Positions 34,626-46,790 of a stretch of DNA of 64,000 nucleotides are shown here, piece after piece. The stretch's first letter is position 1. Each line of letters begins with the position of its first letter. The stretch covers positions 241,225-305,224 of the forward strand of contig VFFE01007016.1 in NCBI GenBank assembly GCA_008921705.1, in the 5' to 3' direction. The notes beneath the pieces were generated by a model. It was not told the origin of the DNA, searched no databases, and saw nothing but the letters and a program-made list of their open reading frames with translations. Position numbers and translations under genes: made by a program. The stretch is from Burhinus oedicnemus (Eukaryota > Chordata > Aves > Charadriiformes > Burhinidae).

Positions 34626-37534
34626 CCGAAAACGCAACAGGTATTTGTGGGGATGTGACAGAGGCAAAGTCCCTTCCTTGAACAGCCTTCAGGCCAATAA
34701 TAGAAAAAAAAGCCCTAAAAGGAGATGAATGGGGTTGAACGGACAAGCAGGATGGGCTTGCAGAGACAAAGCACTCAGTTGCTCCTCACTACTCATGCTC
34801 ACAAAGCGATTTTATACAGCTTTTTATATGCATGCAACACATGCAATCCTTTACTTGGATGCAAAATGGGAGACAGACGGGGGAAAAAAGGGGAAATGGC
34901 TGTATGGACTCCAAAGAGAACAAACAGCTGAAGAGCTGGGAAGGGTAAGGCACCTGACGCCTCTTCCAAGCTCTCCTTGAGGCACTTGGCCATGCTAAGA
35001 ACGTCAAATTTTCTTCTGGTTCCCCATGCAAAGCTAGAAGCTGCCCATCCCTGCCTTCCCTCTGCCTGCCGCGTTTCACGTTGACATTAAAATTTGGCAG
35101 CTCTCATCCAACTGCTGCGGAGCCATGCTATATCCCATCTTTCCCATGTACTAAAAATAAAAGAAGGAGGAAAACCAGCTAGAGAACCACTGAACTGGCA
35201 CAGCCTTCCCCAGACAGCAATCCACATTCTTGGCCTCCACAAAAACAAGGACTTGGTTTGAAGCTCTCAACTATTTTTTAAATTTATGTGCTGCAAAGTG
35301 CTTCAGAAGAAACTCAAGAGCATCCTTCTCTATTTTACATGGGGCAAGGGTCTTCAATGCATAGCTCAACAGACAACGTACAGAGATTTAAGACGAGGTA
35401 GGTAAGAAAAGCAAGCCTGTTGCCACTGTACGTTTACATCCACCAGACACTGTCCATACCTCTACCAGGAGACATTTTAGATATCTACGAACCGGTAACA
35501 GCTTCCACAGGTCACACCACGAGATTTGCAGGCTCAGAGAAAAGGCACAACCGGAGGGGAGGTGGCGGTGCCTTTGGGCAGCCCTGCTCTGCTCTGCGGT
35601 GAGACGGGGCAGTACGGCTCCTGGGCTGCCCACAGGTGGTCGGCAGCCCAGCAGTGCTCGGGAAGGTGACGCTGTCACTGAGAAAATCAACATTTGTCTC
35701 TTAGACAACTCTATCATCCGTACCAGTCATCTCAACACTTCCAACGTTGATACGGATAGCTCAAGTAAATATAATCTCGGTATGTGCTAAAAAGAAAAGC
35801 ATCTGAATTTAGACAGCCAGATTGGGCTTTACCGGCAGCCAGAAGCACGCATCTGGAAGCCGCAAGATTAAATAACTCCAAAAATTGGGCTTCTGTAGCA
35901 GAAACGGACAATATTTCTATTTTAGGTTTATTGTCAGCACTACAGGCCACATGCAACGTGCCCTGTTTTTGCCTGCGGTCTCGGGCTGTCTGTTAAAAAC
36001 CATTTCAGAAAATACTTTGCGCGCCGAAGGCTTTGGCGACTGCCAGCTGAGAGCAGACCCAGCGGAAAGGGCTGAGGCCGGCCACCCAGTCTTGGAGGTT
36101 TGGGAGCAAGAGGCAACGTCATTAGGATGCGGACTGGCACGTTGGCAAAGGCCAGGAAAAAGAGGTAGGTAAACCTGAAGGGTTGAGTTTTCTAACAATG
36201 ACTAGAATTATTATTGCTTTTTTTGCCAGGTTAATCTCCTCTTCGCAATGTTAACACGGTCCCCCTGCCTATCGCTTCCCAGTAAGATTCCCATGAAAGC
36301 TGCATCCCCCAGGGGAGAAGCTGGGGAACAGGATGCGTTGGACGCCAGGAGAACCTGCTCGACGCAGCCACGCTGCAGCCGGAGGCTGCTCTGCCTCTGC
36401 TCTGGGTGCCTGCCAGCCGACTGCCTCGCCACGAAGCACAAATCCAGCGCAAAAAGAGGCTGCTGTGCATCAACAGGAGCGTGAGCTCATCCAGAGGAGG
36501 TGGTGTTTCTGCTGGGATTAGGCAACGCGCGCGGAAAGCCATCTGCTGGGAAGGAGCAACGTGCCCAACCTCGCGAGGATGCTCCCTCCTGTTTGCCACC
36601 GTTCTCATCTCTTGGCTGGACTGGTTTCAGACAACTGCCTGGCATCGGCCGCCGCTCCACAGCGGCATCAAAAGCCCATCGTTTCTAGTTCTCTCTAACA
36701 TCCTTTATGTATTCTCCGCCCAATGATTCTCACCCTTTCGTTCCGGTGGCCAAATGCCTGCCAACCGTGCTGTCCTCCACCCTGCGCGCAGCTGCCTCCC
36801 ACCCTGCCCTCTCCACGGTCACCACGAGCAGCACGTCCTGACTCGGGGGACAAGCCCAAGGTCAGCGATGTAAAGAGACCCGGGACCACGCAGCCACTCC
36901 TACCTCTCTGCCTCTCAGCTCCTAGATGGAGAGAGGCAGAGGAGGAAGAGTAATGAAACAGAAAAGAAAGGCATCGCTTGCAGAAATTGTGTTGCTTCTG
37001 CTCCAAACATTAAAGATGACAGCCCACGGCACTCCCCTGGGGACCTATTCCAAATCCATACACACAGACCTGGACATTTCCTGGATAAAAGCTTCCCTGC
37101 CTGGGTTCATTTCAACTTTAACAAGACCCCTGCTTAAGAGAGAGATTGAGCTATCAGAAGGCAAGGTCGGAGGTTGCAGGGCTTAATGGATTCGGGAAGA
37201 GCCGGGGGATTGCTAGTCCCTGCCGGCGTGTGCTCTGCAGTCCTCCCTCCCAGCACAGCATCCTCTGCTCCCAGAGGACAACCAGTCACTGCACTGGAAG
37301 GTCTTCGTCTTCTCCAGTATGAGCGAAGGGAGGCTGTGCCTGTGCACACACATCTCAACCCAACGGAAGAGAGAGCGTAACAAGCACCGGTGGCAGCGCT
37401 TAACGCGGGATACCATAATGCCAGACAAAATCGAGTATTTAGCTCCCTTGCTCCAAGAGAGCAGCGTGACCTTTCCCGTGTGCCTGGAGATACTTAGCAC
37501 CGCAGTTTGGACAAAGAGGGTTTGTAGAACGGGT
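34626..37534. other. Non-coding stretch, no gene recognised
   Basis: A segment at 35325-35350 (CTATTTTACATGGGGCAAGG) weakly resembles the antisense MIR core and is not claimed. GC-richer sequence lies at 36300-36950. Frames up to 125 codons overlap frames on the opposite strand. No exon recognised. Confidence 0.45.
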
Positions 37535-37535
37535 A

Positions 37536-37565
37536 AACAACAACAACAACAACAACAACAAAAAA
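37536..37565. repeat. CAA triplet microsatellite
   Basis: About eight uninterrupted CAA units ending in an A-run. A likely polymorphic marker. Confidence 0.9.
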
Positions 37566-37849
37566 TCCCAGTGGTCTACACCAACAAAAGCACACACGTA
37601 AGGCAGAGGAGCAGCAGATGAATTTCATGCCTTGATGCAAAGACGGCATTTAAATAACATACAGCACCACATTTCCCTCCTGGCTCCACTCTGTTGCTGG
37701 TTGAAAGAAGCCCATATGGTGAACCTGGCAGGGAGAACGTGCCTCTGTGATTTTCACTGAGCTAATGGGAGCCAACAACGTTACCTGCATCTTGGAGGAC
37801 AGCGTTCCCACCCATCCCAATATTTGTCTAATAAAAGGTCGGCCCGTTA

Positions 37850-38310
37850 TACGGCATCTATTTGCAAAATGAAGAGCCTCTCTCCAGCAGCTAAATGCTT
37901 GCTTTAGATTTGGAATTACTGTAATTAAAGTTACATTGTGCTCGGATTGGTGCCAATCACTGCAGAGCTCCAGGCACGACCCGCCGTTCCCAGCGCCCTG
38001 CGCCTGGGCGTCCCACTCCATTAGCTCCTGGGAATTAGCTGTCATTAACGAAGAGATGCACACTCCTTCGTGTTGTCAAACCGCAATCAAGCGGGTCACA
38101 GGTGAAGAATAAATACTTTCAGAACAAGCCCAATTACACCATTTACATTTCATTACAGAACCTGTTTAATCCACTGATGGGCTCCCAGCTTCTTCTGCCT
38201 AATAAACAGCATTTCAGAGGAATTAATAGGCCCTGCAAAACATGCTAATTACACTCTTTTGCATTGCATTTGCAATATTGATTTTAAAGTTGCCACTTCC
38301 CCCTCCACCC
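37850..38310. other. Candidate conserved non-coding element with homeodomain-type sites
   Basis: Contains the 13-base palindrome AATTACTGTAATT (37914-37926), AGTTACATTG, GCCCAATTACACCATT, TTCATTACAGAACC, CCTAATAAACAGC, GAATTAATAGGCC, CATGCTAATTACACTC, TTTTGCATTGCATTTGCAAT and ATTGATTTTAAAG. The ATTA/TAAT cores are evenly scattered and not tandem. A frame on the minus strand (37650-38063) overlaps but has no domain. Interpretation as an enhancer is inference. Confidence 0.38.
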
Positions 38311-40084
38311 TCCTTTCCCAGCCCCAAAGCCTTAACTTTCAGCGAACTACACTCAAAGCAGCCTAATTACTGGCGAGTTTAGAAGCTAATACATCTCTCT
38401 TGTCAAAGCTCAGTTCCAGCGAAGGCCAATACGCAGGGAGGGATTTTCACGTCCGTAACTTGTGCAAGTTCCTCCAGACGACCACTGGAAACAGCTGCTG
38501 AATAGCAATTACAGGCAGAGAGCAGGCATCAGCAGAGACTTTGCCATAGCAACGAGCCGAGCCGGACCCGCTCCCCAAAGACGCCTCCTCCTCCCAAAGA
38601 CCACAGCAGCGGAACGGGTACGATGACAACACAACCACCGCAATCTCATTTTGATTTGAAACCGAAGCTATTTGATGCTCTCCTGGGCACCGAACTGTTT
38701 AAAAACAAAAGGAAAGTTTATTTTCAAATTGCGGGCCTCAGCTTAAACCGTTGGGAAGAGAGGAACAAATCAGAGGCGCTCGTGAAACACGCCGTCTGGC
38801 GCTTTATTCACCCCGGCTATTTTGCCCAGCTCCTACCACCGGCTTTCTGTTCTTTTCCCCCTCTACGTGCTCACTCTGCCCTCCCCTCCGCTTCTCTGAA
38901 AACCATTTTCTTTATTCAGCGGGTTTCCTTTCCAACCTCTGACCTTCTACACTGGCTTGGTGGCCATCACTTACCCTTGTGGTTTCACCCAAAGCTTAAA
39001 AACCATCCAGAGGAGGAGATGGCGTGAGGGACGGCAGCGCTTGCGGTGCTCTTCCACAGCACCCGTAGATTGTTTAAACAGCGCCAGCAATAAAGGACAA
39101 CAACCTGCCGTGCTTAATTCCTTTGCTCGCAACAAAGCAGGAAGGAAAAGCCAAAGGAATCCACTCTGGGGCTGTCAGAAGATGGTGAGATACTGAGCAG
39201 CCACGAGCTGAAGCGCCAAGGGGGAAAAGGAGACACGGTCCCGTCTGGGGGGACCCTGAAACGGCAGACGGCAGAAGGGAGCGTGCAGAAAGCAGAGGTT
39301 GTCCCAGACAGCTGTTCTGTGAAATGAGACACGGCCTCAAGAAACGCAACAGCAAGGGCTGAGATCTGCTCCTGCCCTCAGAAACTCTCCCCAGGAGATA
39401 CTGCAGGTTTCTGAGGGAACGGGTATGGAAGCAGTCACTGCAAAAACGGACATAAGGAGCGGTCAAAGTTTAATGAAGACAACACACAGGGCTCAGGTGC
39501 TAGGAATTTTGGCAGACGAAAGAGAGCACGTCCCCAACCGCACCGAAGAACAGCACAAGTACAACCCGTGGCCAAGGATTTCATCTCCCGTGTATCTAGC
39601 TTTCGTGAACGCTCATCCAGGAGCAAGTTATCGCACCAGTCAAAACCGTTTGTGTCAGCCCAGTCATCCATGTAACCCTCTTTCTGAAGTCAGGGCCAGG
39701 TGCTCCTCAGTGCCCCAGGTAATCCACTGCCTTCAGTGGCCTTCCACCGTCTGGTCAAGGAGCCGCGCGCTAGGAATGGCCCACGAGCCACCTCGTATGC
39801 TCTTTGCACAACAGAAGAAGCCTCCACCCCTGCACGTCCATGCTTCCCTCATTGAGTTAAGGAGAACATCTGGCACGCAGGAGGCAGCTGTGGTAGCAAC
39901 ACACGCAATAGGCATCCAAGACATGTAGGAAGGTTGGCTGGCATCTTGTACCGTTTTATAACATAATTATCATGTGTATGGGATTTTTTTTTGCCTCTCA
40001 GAGCTTCTGGAGGGATTTACAAACTTAAAACGCTACAAATAATACGGTGGCATCTCTTTCCCCTCATAAGCACCAAACTGGATT
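38311..40084. other. Non-coding stretch, no gene recognised
   Basis: Plus-strand frames 38623-39027 (134 codons) and 39425-39928 (167 codons) and the minus-strand frame 39074-39466 (130 codons) have no recognisable domains. A T-run lies near 39985. Nothing else recognised. Confidence 0.5.
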
Positions 40085-40140
40085 AGTTAGTTATTGTCTG
40101 GAAAACACTTTGAAGTACCACTTTCGCTACTAATCACGCA
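40085..40140 (+). mobile_element. Possible MIR-type SINE tail, sense
   Basis: TTAGTTATTGTCTGGAAAAC followed by ACTTTGAAG and CGCTAC resembles the MIR 3' end (TTTGTAAAGCGCTTTGAGA then GGCGCTA). Only the tail is visible. Confidence 0.35.
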
Positions 40141-43100
40141 GCCCCCTGTTAAACACCACCTACCAACGCCAGCACAGGCTGGAAAGGAGATAAAAATACC
40201 AACCGCATTTTGTTAAACTTGTGCGGGTGGGGAGCTTTCCATAGGTACAATGTAATTACATTAATATTTGTCAAGAATTACCCTTACTCTCATAAAAATG
40301 CCGTAAGAAATCAAAACCTACAAGCAGTTCCATGTCTTTTCCGCAGGGCGGACCTTTAGGCAACGCAACACCTCTTGAGAGCACGCTGTGCCCATGGCAC
40401 AAAGGTGCTTTTTAATGCCAAACCTTCTGACAAACCTTTACGGCAGGTTTTCCAAAGCAGGGCTAACCCAGCCTAGCCCCGCACAGTCTGCAACGGCAGC
40501 AAAGGTTACAGTACAAGAAGAGTTTGCAGCAGAACGGCTGAGACCATCTCTAATTTCAAGTGATAGAAAAGCAAACAGAGAAAAAGATATAGTCAACTAT
40601 TTGAAGCTTAGCTCTTCTTAATCATCCATAGAAAGCAACAGCTCACTCTTGCCATCTCATTGCACAGGTAAGATTAAAGACAGGCAGGAGAGTTTTACCC
40701 CGTAGTTACAATGATTAATGTTTCTAAACAGACATACAGTTTGAAAGCACTATTACAGGAAAAAGAAAAGTTGTTGCTTCACATTCTCAACCCACTATTT
40801 TCCCTGGGCGTTGAGCCAGCGACTGAAGAATGAGGAAAGTTGCTATTTAAAGAGTTATCTTGAATTGCAAGGTTCGGTAATGAACACGACTTGTTACAGT
40901 CCCCTTCGCTAAAATCAGGGGCGAATGAAAAAGGCACAGATGAGCGCTCTGCCGAGCACTCTGTCCTCAGTCAAACTCGGAGGAGGAAGACTGGTGATAT
41001 GCTTCTGACAGCCGTCTCTCCATCCCACTTTCCCTGGTGGAACGAGAACAAACTTCACTCCTTCATTGCCAGCTGCGAAGAACCGGGAGCTGCTCTGCAC
41101 AAGTTACCCGTCCTGCCTGTTGCTGTCAAGGAAGACGCAAGAAGATTATTCCGCTCAATTCAAAGAGCAAGTCACAGCAGCTTTCACTTTTTATGCAAGC
41201 TACGAGGCTACATAAAGCTACCAGTTCTCATAATTGTGACACAGCACATACTCTACAGGGGGGATCATGCTGGGAAAAGAAAAGGTGTGAGCTTCCACGA
41301 AGCCAATGTTCCTTCCTCATTAGTTGCTGCAATACTTCTGAGAACAACCCCTGCCAGAGCCGGGATGCTACGCGTGTGCTGGCTCCTTGCTAGGAGACAC
41401 GGGAAGTAAGCTGGAAAAAGTTCCTGCAAAACCAGCTTGAGGTCTGCCTGGGCATGGCTGGCTGCTCTCCGTTCCTATCATACCTCATCATGCCCCAATA
41501 TAATTTAAATAGTTCACTGTGGGAAATACAGGGAGAATGAAGTCCACAGGTTTAGCTTCCCGCTTAGTCTCAGGAACAGTGATGTTGTGAGTTGTTGCCG
41601 TAAAACCTCTTAGAAACAAGTCCAGCGTGACCTCCTGCGTCCAGGGCTTCCTGCTACTATGGACTCGGCAAAACAGCATGCTGTGTCCTGCCCATAAGGC
41701 AGACAGACAACAGACTGTGGTCTAATTAGAAAAGACATGCTTCCCACATTCTCCATAAAGCTGCCTCAGCCTACAACTAAGGACAAATAAATAACTGTCA
41801 GGGCTAATAAGCCCAGCATCATAGAGGAGGGAAAAAACAGAAACTGGATCTACTCAGAACTCATTTATACGAAGAACGTATGGTAACAACTGTGAAGACA
41901 AACAAAACCAGCTACGGTTGAGCCAGTTCCTCTTCAGCAGACTCGGACGTGCTCCACCTCAACAGACTGTGCCAACCCCTCGGCATTTTTCTGCATTTCC
42001 AAACTAACAAGAGGCACAAACTGCCACAGGTGATTAATTGGAGCATTTGAGCATCACGAGAAGACCTTCTTCGTTTCAACGTGCCAGAGCGCAATAAGAG
42101 GACATGAGGAGACATCCAGTGTGCGGAGCTGGAGAGAACAACCCAGCAATGATGAAGATTGTGAGGCTGGCACACGCCACCAAGGCTGGCCATATCAGAG
42201 AGCTGTTTATGATGTTCTTGGGATAAAAGACGTCATGGGGATGATGTCCAGAAGCTTTGCGCGCATTACCCACATGGATCACAGCCAGTCATCACCCAAG
42301 TCCTGAATCTAGAGCCCTCCAATTTTGCATCCCCTCTGCCCGCATCCCCACAGGGAGGGATACACCAACTCCAGGTACTCTTCTGACCTTTCCCGAGAGA
42401 CGGCTGCGTTGCTTGCAACCTACACCATGCAGTTCTACCAAACAGGTTCCTCAGTCTGTTGCCGTGGTTGAGAAAAGTGTAAGAACCTACATTATGTAGA
42501 GAGGATTAATCCCAAGTGACAGTTTCCAACAGAAAACATGAAGAACAAGTCGGAGTTACCCAAATTACCTCAGTTTAGTCTCTCCATTCCTTCCTCAACC
42601 ACTGAACGACCATTCAGGCACCTGTTCAGAATTAATTTTCATTATTTTGCCTTTCTGCCCACAGACCCGAGGCAGGGCCTGGTGCCCGTACATCCACGGG
42701 GCATTGGAGCAGTTCACTCCCACCAGGCGCCTGTCCCTGCCAAGCGACAAGGGAGCAGCCGTGGAGGATGAAGCAGTGTCAGCTCCCACCTATCAGTAGT
42801 ACCAGGTGTCAAACATCTCTCCTTGGGTGCAACCACGCACTTGACAGAAACACTAGTGTTTCCAGCGCTCCCTGTTACTCGGTGAGGAGAAAACTGGGGC
42901 TGGACTCGAGACCAGGAGGCTGCTCAAAGCTTTTCCCACAAGAACAGTGACAGCAGGAGCCACCATATGGGATGAGACATGAAGCAACTTTGCCTTAGCC
43001 TTGCTGATTGAACAGGACTAATCAGGCTGAACTTGGGGCCCATCTGCTGACCACTCTGATCATAAGCTACGTAACCAAGAAACTTCACCCATGAGCTGGC

Positions 43101-44370
43101 AGGACCATGGGCACGTATGGTGGGGAGGGAGCACCATCTACACACCCGCTCCTTGGTTCCTCCAACGCTGTTCCAAAGGAAACTGCTTCACCTCTGTCCT
43201 GGAGAGATCAGATCAGTCTCTGGAAACAGCAAGGCAACGCCATGTGTTGCAGCTACCTCAGATTACTAATCAGCCTGGAATATGCATCATTTGAATGAGA
43301 AATGTACTTATTTATTCTAAAAGAAACATTTCCACGTTGGAGAGACTTTGAAAGACTCGGTCCTCACAAGGTGCTGCGCAGCTCTTGGGGGCCACTGGAC
43401 ATCTCCTGCTCATGGCTGCAGCGTTTGAAAGAAGCAGCAACCTCGCTGCAAGGCTGTAGAGCCCTGGCTGAGCAGAGGTCAACAAGAGACCTCAACCAGG
43501 CAATGGAGCTGGCTTCAATCTGCCTCAGCTTCTTCTGTTTTTGAGAAAGGTGGCCAAGAGGAGCTGGTCCAAGAGCCATTCTAGTGAAGGAGGCAGCCCT
43601 TAGGAGGTACGGGGACATGACCGCAAGAAACACAATCCCTGTTAGCATGCACTTCGTTTCACCCAAAAGACAGGCTCAGAACCACACCATAGGCTCAAAA
43701 CCCTTCAGCTTTTGTGCTCTCCAATTTGTGGGTGCATCAAAGCACCAGCCAGAAGCCTGGAAGCTGAGAAGGTAGAGATCCACCATGGAGCAGGTGCAAG
43801 ATACGCCAAGGTAGTAGCCTACAGCAAAAGCTGTGACCCGGAGTTTGGGTTACTGCAGCGTGGTCTCCATGACATCTTTGCAACCTTGCCCTGTGCTGAG
43901 ATGGCTGGTTAGGGTGGCCGTCCATGCCAGGTAGGTTGATTGCTTTCTGCAAACAGCTTATCCGCAGAGAACTGGACTAAACCCAGACTCATTTCACGTG
44001 GGTCACTGACCAAGAGGGCAGGATGTAACGGCTTCTCGTCTCTATCTGCGCAGGCTGGATCCAAACCACTGATCTATAGCACCAATGAAACTCCCCAGGT
44101 TTCACCCCGTCTCCTCAGTTAAAGGACGTCTCCTTCCCACCGACCCCCCCAGTGACTGTGTCACCAGCAGAGCTATTTCTCTGCAATGCCTAAAGGAAAA
44201 TTCCCCTTTCATAGGCTCAGTTATACAGGAGAATCTCAGCACCTGCCCATGTGAGTCGGCCATTGCCCTGAACCCTAACCACCTTGTCTGCAGGAGCTGG
44301 TTGGGAAAGGCAAGACCAGAATGACAAAAAGGGTTGTATCCTAAATAAAAACATTTCTAAACACTTGCTC
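40141..44370. other. Non-coding stretch, no gene recognised
   Basis: Begins with a short AT-rich regulatory-looking part (40230-40320, with CAATGTAATTACATTAATAT; ATGTAATTACAT is a perfect palindrome). Frames such as 40891-41409 plus (172 codons) have ordinary composition but no domain and no neighbouring exon-like frames. The 3' part (about 43300-44370) ends in a polyadenylation-like arrangement listed separately. Confidence 0.45.
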
Positions 44371-44384
44371 AAAAAAAAAAAAAA
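44344..44384 (+). other. AATAAA followed by A14: polyadenylation-like arrangement
   Basis: AATAAA (44344-44349) lies 21 bases before a run of fourteen A (44371-44384), the spacing of a poly(A) signal and a templated tail. It could be the 3' end of a retrocopied transcript, or simply a chance A-tract. No coding frame resembling a parent gene is seen upstream, and I could not identify flanking target-site duplications. Confidence 0.35.
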
Positions 44385-45534
44385 GAGGAAAAACACATTT
44401 AGCTTTGTAAGGCAATAACAAGCAAAGTAATATGCAGCTTCAAGGCTACATAGCCAGGTCACAAAACCCTCCAGAGAGAAAGAACTAGGCCACAAAACTC
44501 TGATATTAGTCACCAGAATCTGCCTGCATTATCCAAAATTTGTGGGTGAGGCCCCTCCGACGTCTGAGCCGGCCGGTTGCTCTCCTTCACACAGGTACTT
44601 ACAGGCTCACGGGCTGTGCGATGCAGCTCTGAACTCTCCGAGACAAAGACAAGACACGACCAGGACACCGAGCACCGCGGGCGATGCCTCTACCTTCCCG
44701 GAGTCGACAGACCGCTCCGGGTCTGCGTGAGAGGCCTCCATTGATCTGACAGCCAGCATCGGGCTGCCGGCCTGGAGAGGATCCCTGCGCTAATTTGTGC
44801 AGAATCTGGAAATCTGGAGAACAGCAATCCATATTTTGCTCTCTCTTAGATCCACTGATGCCCGTGGTAGGAGTGTTTGCTGCTGGCCTATTTATCCCTG
44901 CCTCTGAAACGTGCGCGCTACAACTCCAGTGTAGTGGGAGATGGCTTTAGCAGACAATTTTATGCAGGAAAACTCTTTGAGGATATTTGTCCCTACCCTC
45001 CTTGAGGGAAATCATTTCAATATTACGAGCAACAGCATTGCTGAAGAGAACATGCAAAAACCTGGAAAACGCATCATTTTATCAACAGAAGCAAGGTCAT
45101 CCAAACCCAGAGATGACTACATTCAATATTAATATCTCCCTTTCTCCAAGCAGGGTTTGAACCTCTTGGTAACCATCCATTCCCCCGAGAAATGTCTTCC
45201 AGTAACTTTGATGTGAACTAATTAAGTTTGCACAGCTAATAACTGCCATCTGCCTGCCACAACGCCGTCGGAGACTCCACGGAATGGGAGAGGATGGGCT
45301 GTCTCATCTCACACCACCTGCTCTACCAGCGCCCTCTCCTGCGCTTCACAAGCCCCGGTCTGACCAGGCATCCGGCAAAGGGAACAATTCCCCAGGGCAC
45401 AACTGGGAAGACAAAGATGCCTCCCTTCTGACACATGCAACTATCTCGTTCGAGTCCTGGTTTATTCTCATTTCCAGGAACTCCATTTGCTTCTGCTGTT
45501 CCAGCCCTAAGCTTTTGTGTACTATGTTTTAATG
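44385..45534. other. Non-coding stretch with one small frame in good start context
   Basis: The plus frame 44941-45132 (63 codons) begins with ATG preceded by G at -3 and followed by G at +4, and its composition is evenly protein-like (starts MALADNFMQENS, ends RDDYIQY). No homology recognised, no signal peptide and no membrane segment. Too short to call a gene without transcript evidence. Confidence 0.4.
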
Positions 45535-45800
45535 AGGTCCATTCCACTGATATAAAGGGCGCATCGGCCACGCTGCTCAATTTATTTCTCCTTGGAGCAT
45601 CCAAGATCTGCTTCTCAAAGAGTTTGAGAAGATCTATTAAGAGTCCGGCCCCGACTGGTAAACAATGTCCATTTCTGGCCTGGCCCCGGCAATCCAATCA
45701 GCGAAGGCATTTAAGGACAGGATGTACAATATTGGAAAATGAAATTGCTTTGAAAAAATTCCTCCTTGCTTATTTGCCAGATAACGACAGAAGAGCTGAT
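45535..45800. other. Candidate conserved non-coding element
   Basis: Contains GCTCAATTTATTTCTCC, GGTAAACAATGTCCATT (forkhead/SOX-type), GGCATTTAAGGACAGG, TACAATATTGGAAAATG and GAAATTGCTTTG. Non-repetitive, with composition unlike its flanks. Evidence is compositional only. Confidence 0.27.
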
Positions 45801-46311
45801 GCCAAGCACAGCCAATCTGTCCTAGGGCGCTCAGAGAGACAGTCCTTATGCCGAGGCATCCCTTTTTTCCTTCTCATCCGCTTAAACACATCCCACCCAT
45901 CGGTCCTCACCCTCACCTGGGTCCCGGGAACACCTCCAGAAGCTCCTTCTCCAGCAGCGCAGAGGCAGCAAAATTCCCAGTGTTGCACAATCAGGTAAGC
46001 TGGTGCCTTGTTTTTGTCTCTCATTATAAAATATCCTGAATTTTGCACTTCTCTTTCACTGGAGGCAAGGATATGTCGTTGAGTTGTCTTCCCCTTGTCA
46101 GTATTTGCTGTTGAAAACCCTTTGCAGTGTAAAACTTCACTAAAGAAGGGGAGAGAGGCTGATGCTCTGCTGTATTTGATACTATTTCTTGTGTCATCCG
46201 TAGTCTTTCCCTACTATTTTTATAGGTATTTTTAAGAAAGATTGGATGCTATTCTGCCCGCAGAAACATAAAGATAAAAAAGAAGAAAGGCGAGACAACT
46301 CAGCAAGCTAA
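45801..46311. other. Non-coding stretch, no gene recognised
   Basis: No exon or repeat family recognised. A CAGGTAAG splice-donor-like word occurs near 45991 without a supporting coding frame. Confidence 0.5.
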
Positions 46312-46400
46312 ACTCAGAGTTAAGCCAAAGTTTGGGAGATCCAGGCTCAGTTCCTCACTGCGCCAGACTCCCTGCGTGACTCTCCTGCCCATCCTACGAA
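46312..46400 (+). mobile_element. MIR-like SINE head, sense
   Basis: TTTGGGAGATCCAGGCTCAG then TTCCTCACTGCGCCAGACTC and CCTGCGTGAC follows the tRNA-derived 5' part of amniote MIR copies (roughly 'aggagacctgggttcaattcc...tctgccacagactccctgtgtgac'). The core and 3' part are not recognisable downstream. Confidence 0.6.
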
Positions 46401-46589
46401 GGGATTACCAACCTTCCCCGACAAGGCTACGGCCACGCGCACCCACTAACAGACCCACGGAAAACCTCCAGAGGGTTTTTCACCAGCGGGGTCCGCGGGA
46501 ACGCTGTCAGCAGCCGCCTTCGGCTGCCGTAGCTGTATTCCGGAGCATCATCTGATCACACCTCACGCTCTGCCCCATCCCTTCCCCCT

Positions 46590-46790
46590 GCGAACTTCTA
46601 TATAATAACTGAAAAATGTGACGAGTCTAACTTTAATCATGTTCTAACCCGGGTTGGTATCATTAATCTCGCAGCCACTGATGGGTAATTTAATTAGGGT
46701 GCATTTGTAATGAATTACAATCATCATTTAGCGCTATTGTTCCTAACACGAGCAGAGGGGAGTCAGAAAACTGGCATAGTTGATCTTCTT
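46590..46790. other. Candidate conserved non-coding element with palindromic TAAT-NN-ATTA site
   Basis: Contains CTAACTTTAATCATG, GTATCATTAATCTCG, GATGGGTAATTTAATTAGGG, the inverted repeat TTGTAATGAATTACAA (46705-46720), ATCATCATTTAGCG and TCTTAATTACACTGG. TAAT-GA-ATTA (46708-46717) has the arrangement of a P2-type dimer site for paired-class homeodomains. No repeat similarity seen. Confidence 0.38.
46708..46717. promoter_or_regulatory. Paired-class homeodomain P2-like dimer site
   Basis: TAATGAATTA is two inverted TAAT half-sites with a 2-base spacer, embedded in a longer 7+2+7 inverted repeat. Paired-class homeodomains bind TAAT(N2-3)ATTA cooperatively. Occupancy cannot be known from sequence. 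Confidence 0.35.

Noticed and set aside
35325..35350. Possible antisense MIR core (CTATTTTACATGGGGCAAGG)
   Set aside because: Too short and without supporting head or tail blocks.
40891..41409. 172-codon plus-strand frame with ordinary composition
   Set aside because: No domain or family resemblance, no neighbouring exon-like frames, and no evident promoter.
45448..45457. GTTCGAGTCC, like a tRNA T-loop/B-box
   Set aside because: No A-box, acceptor stem or anticodon arm can be built from the flanking sequence.
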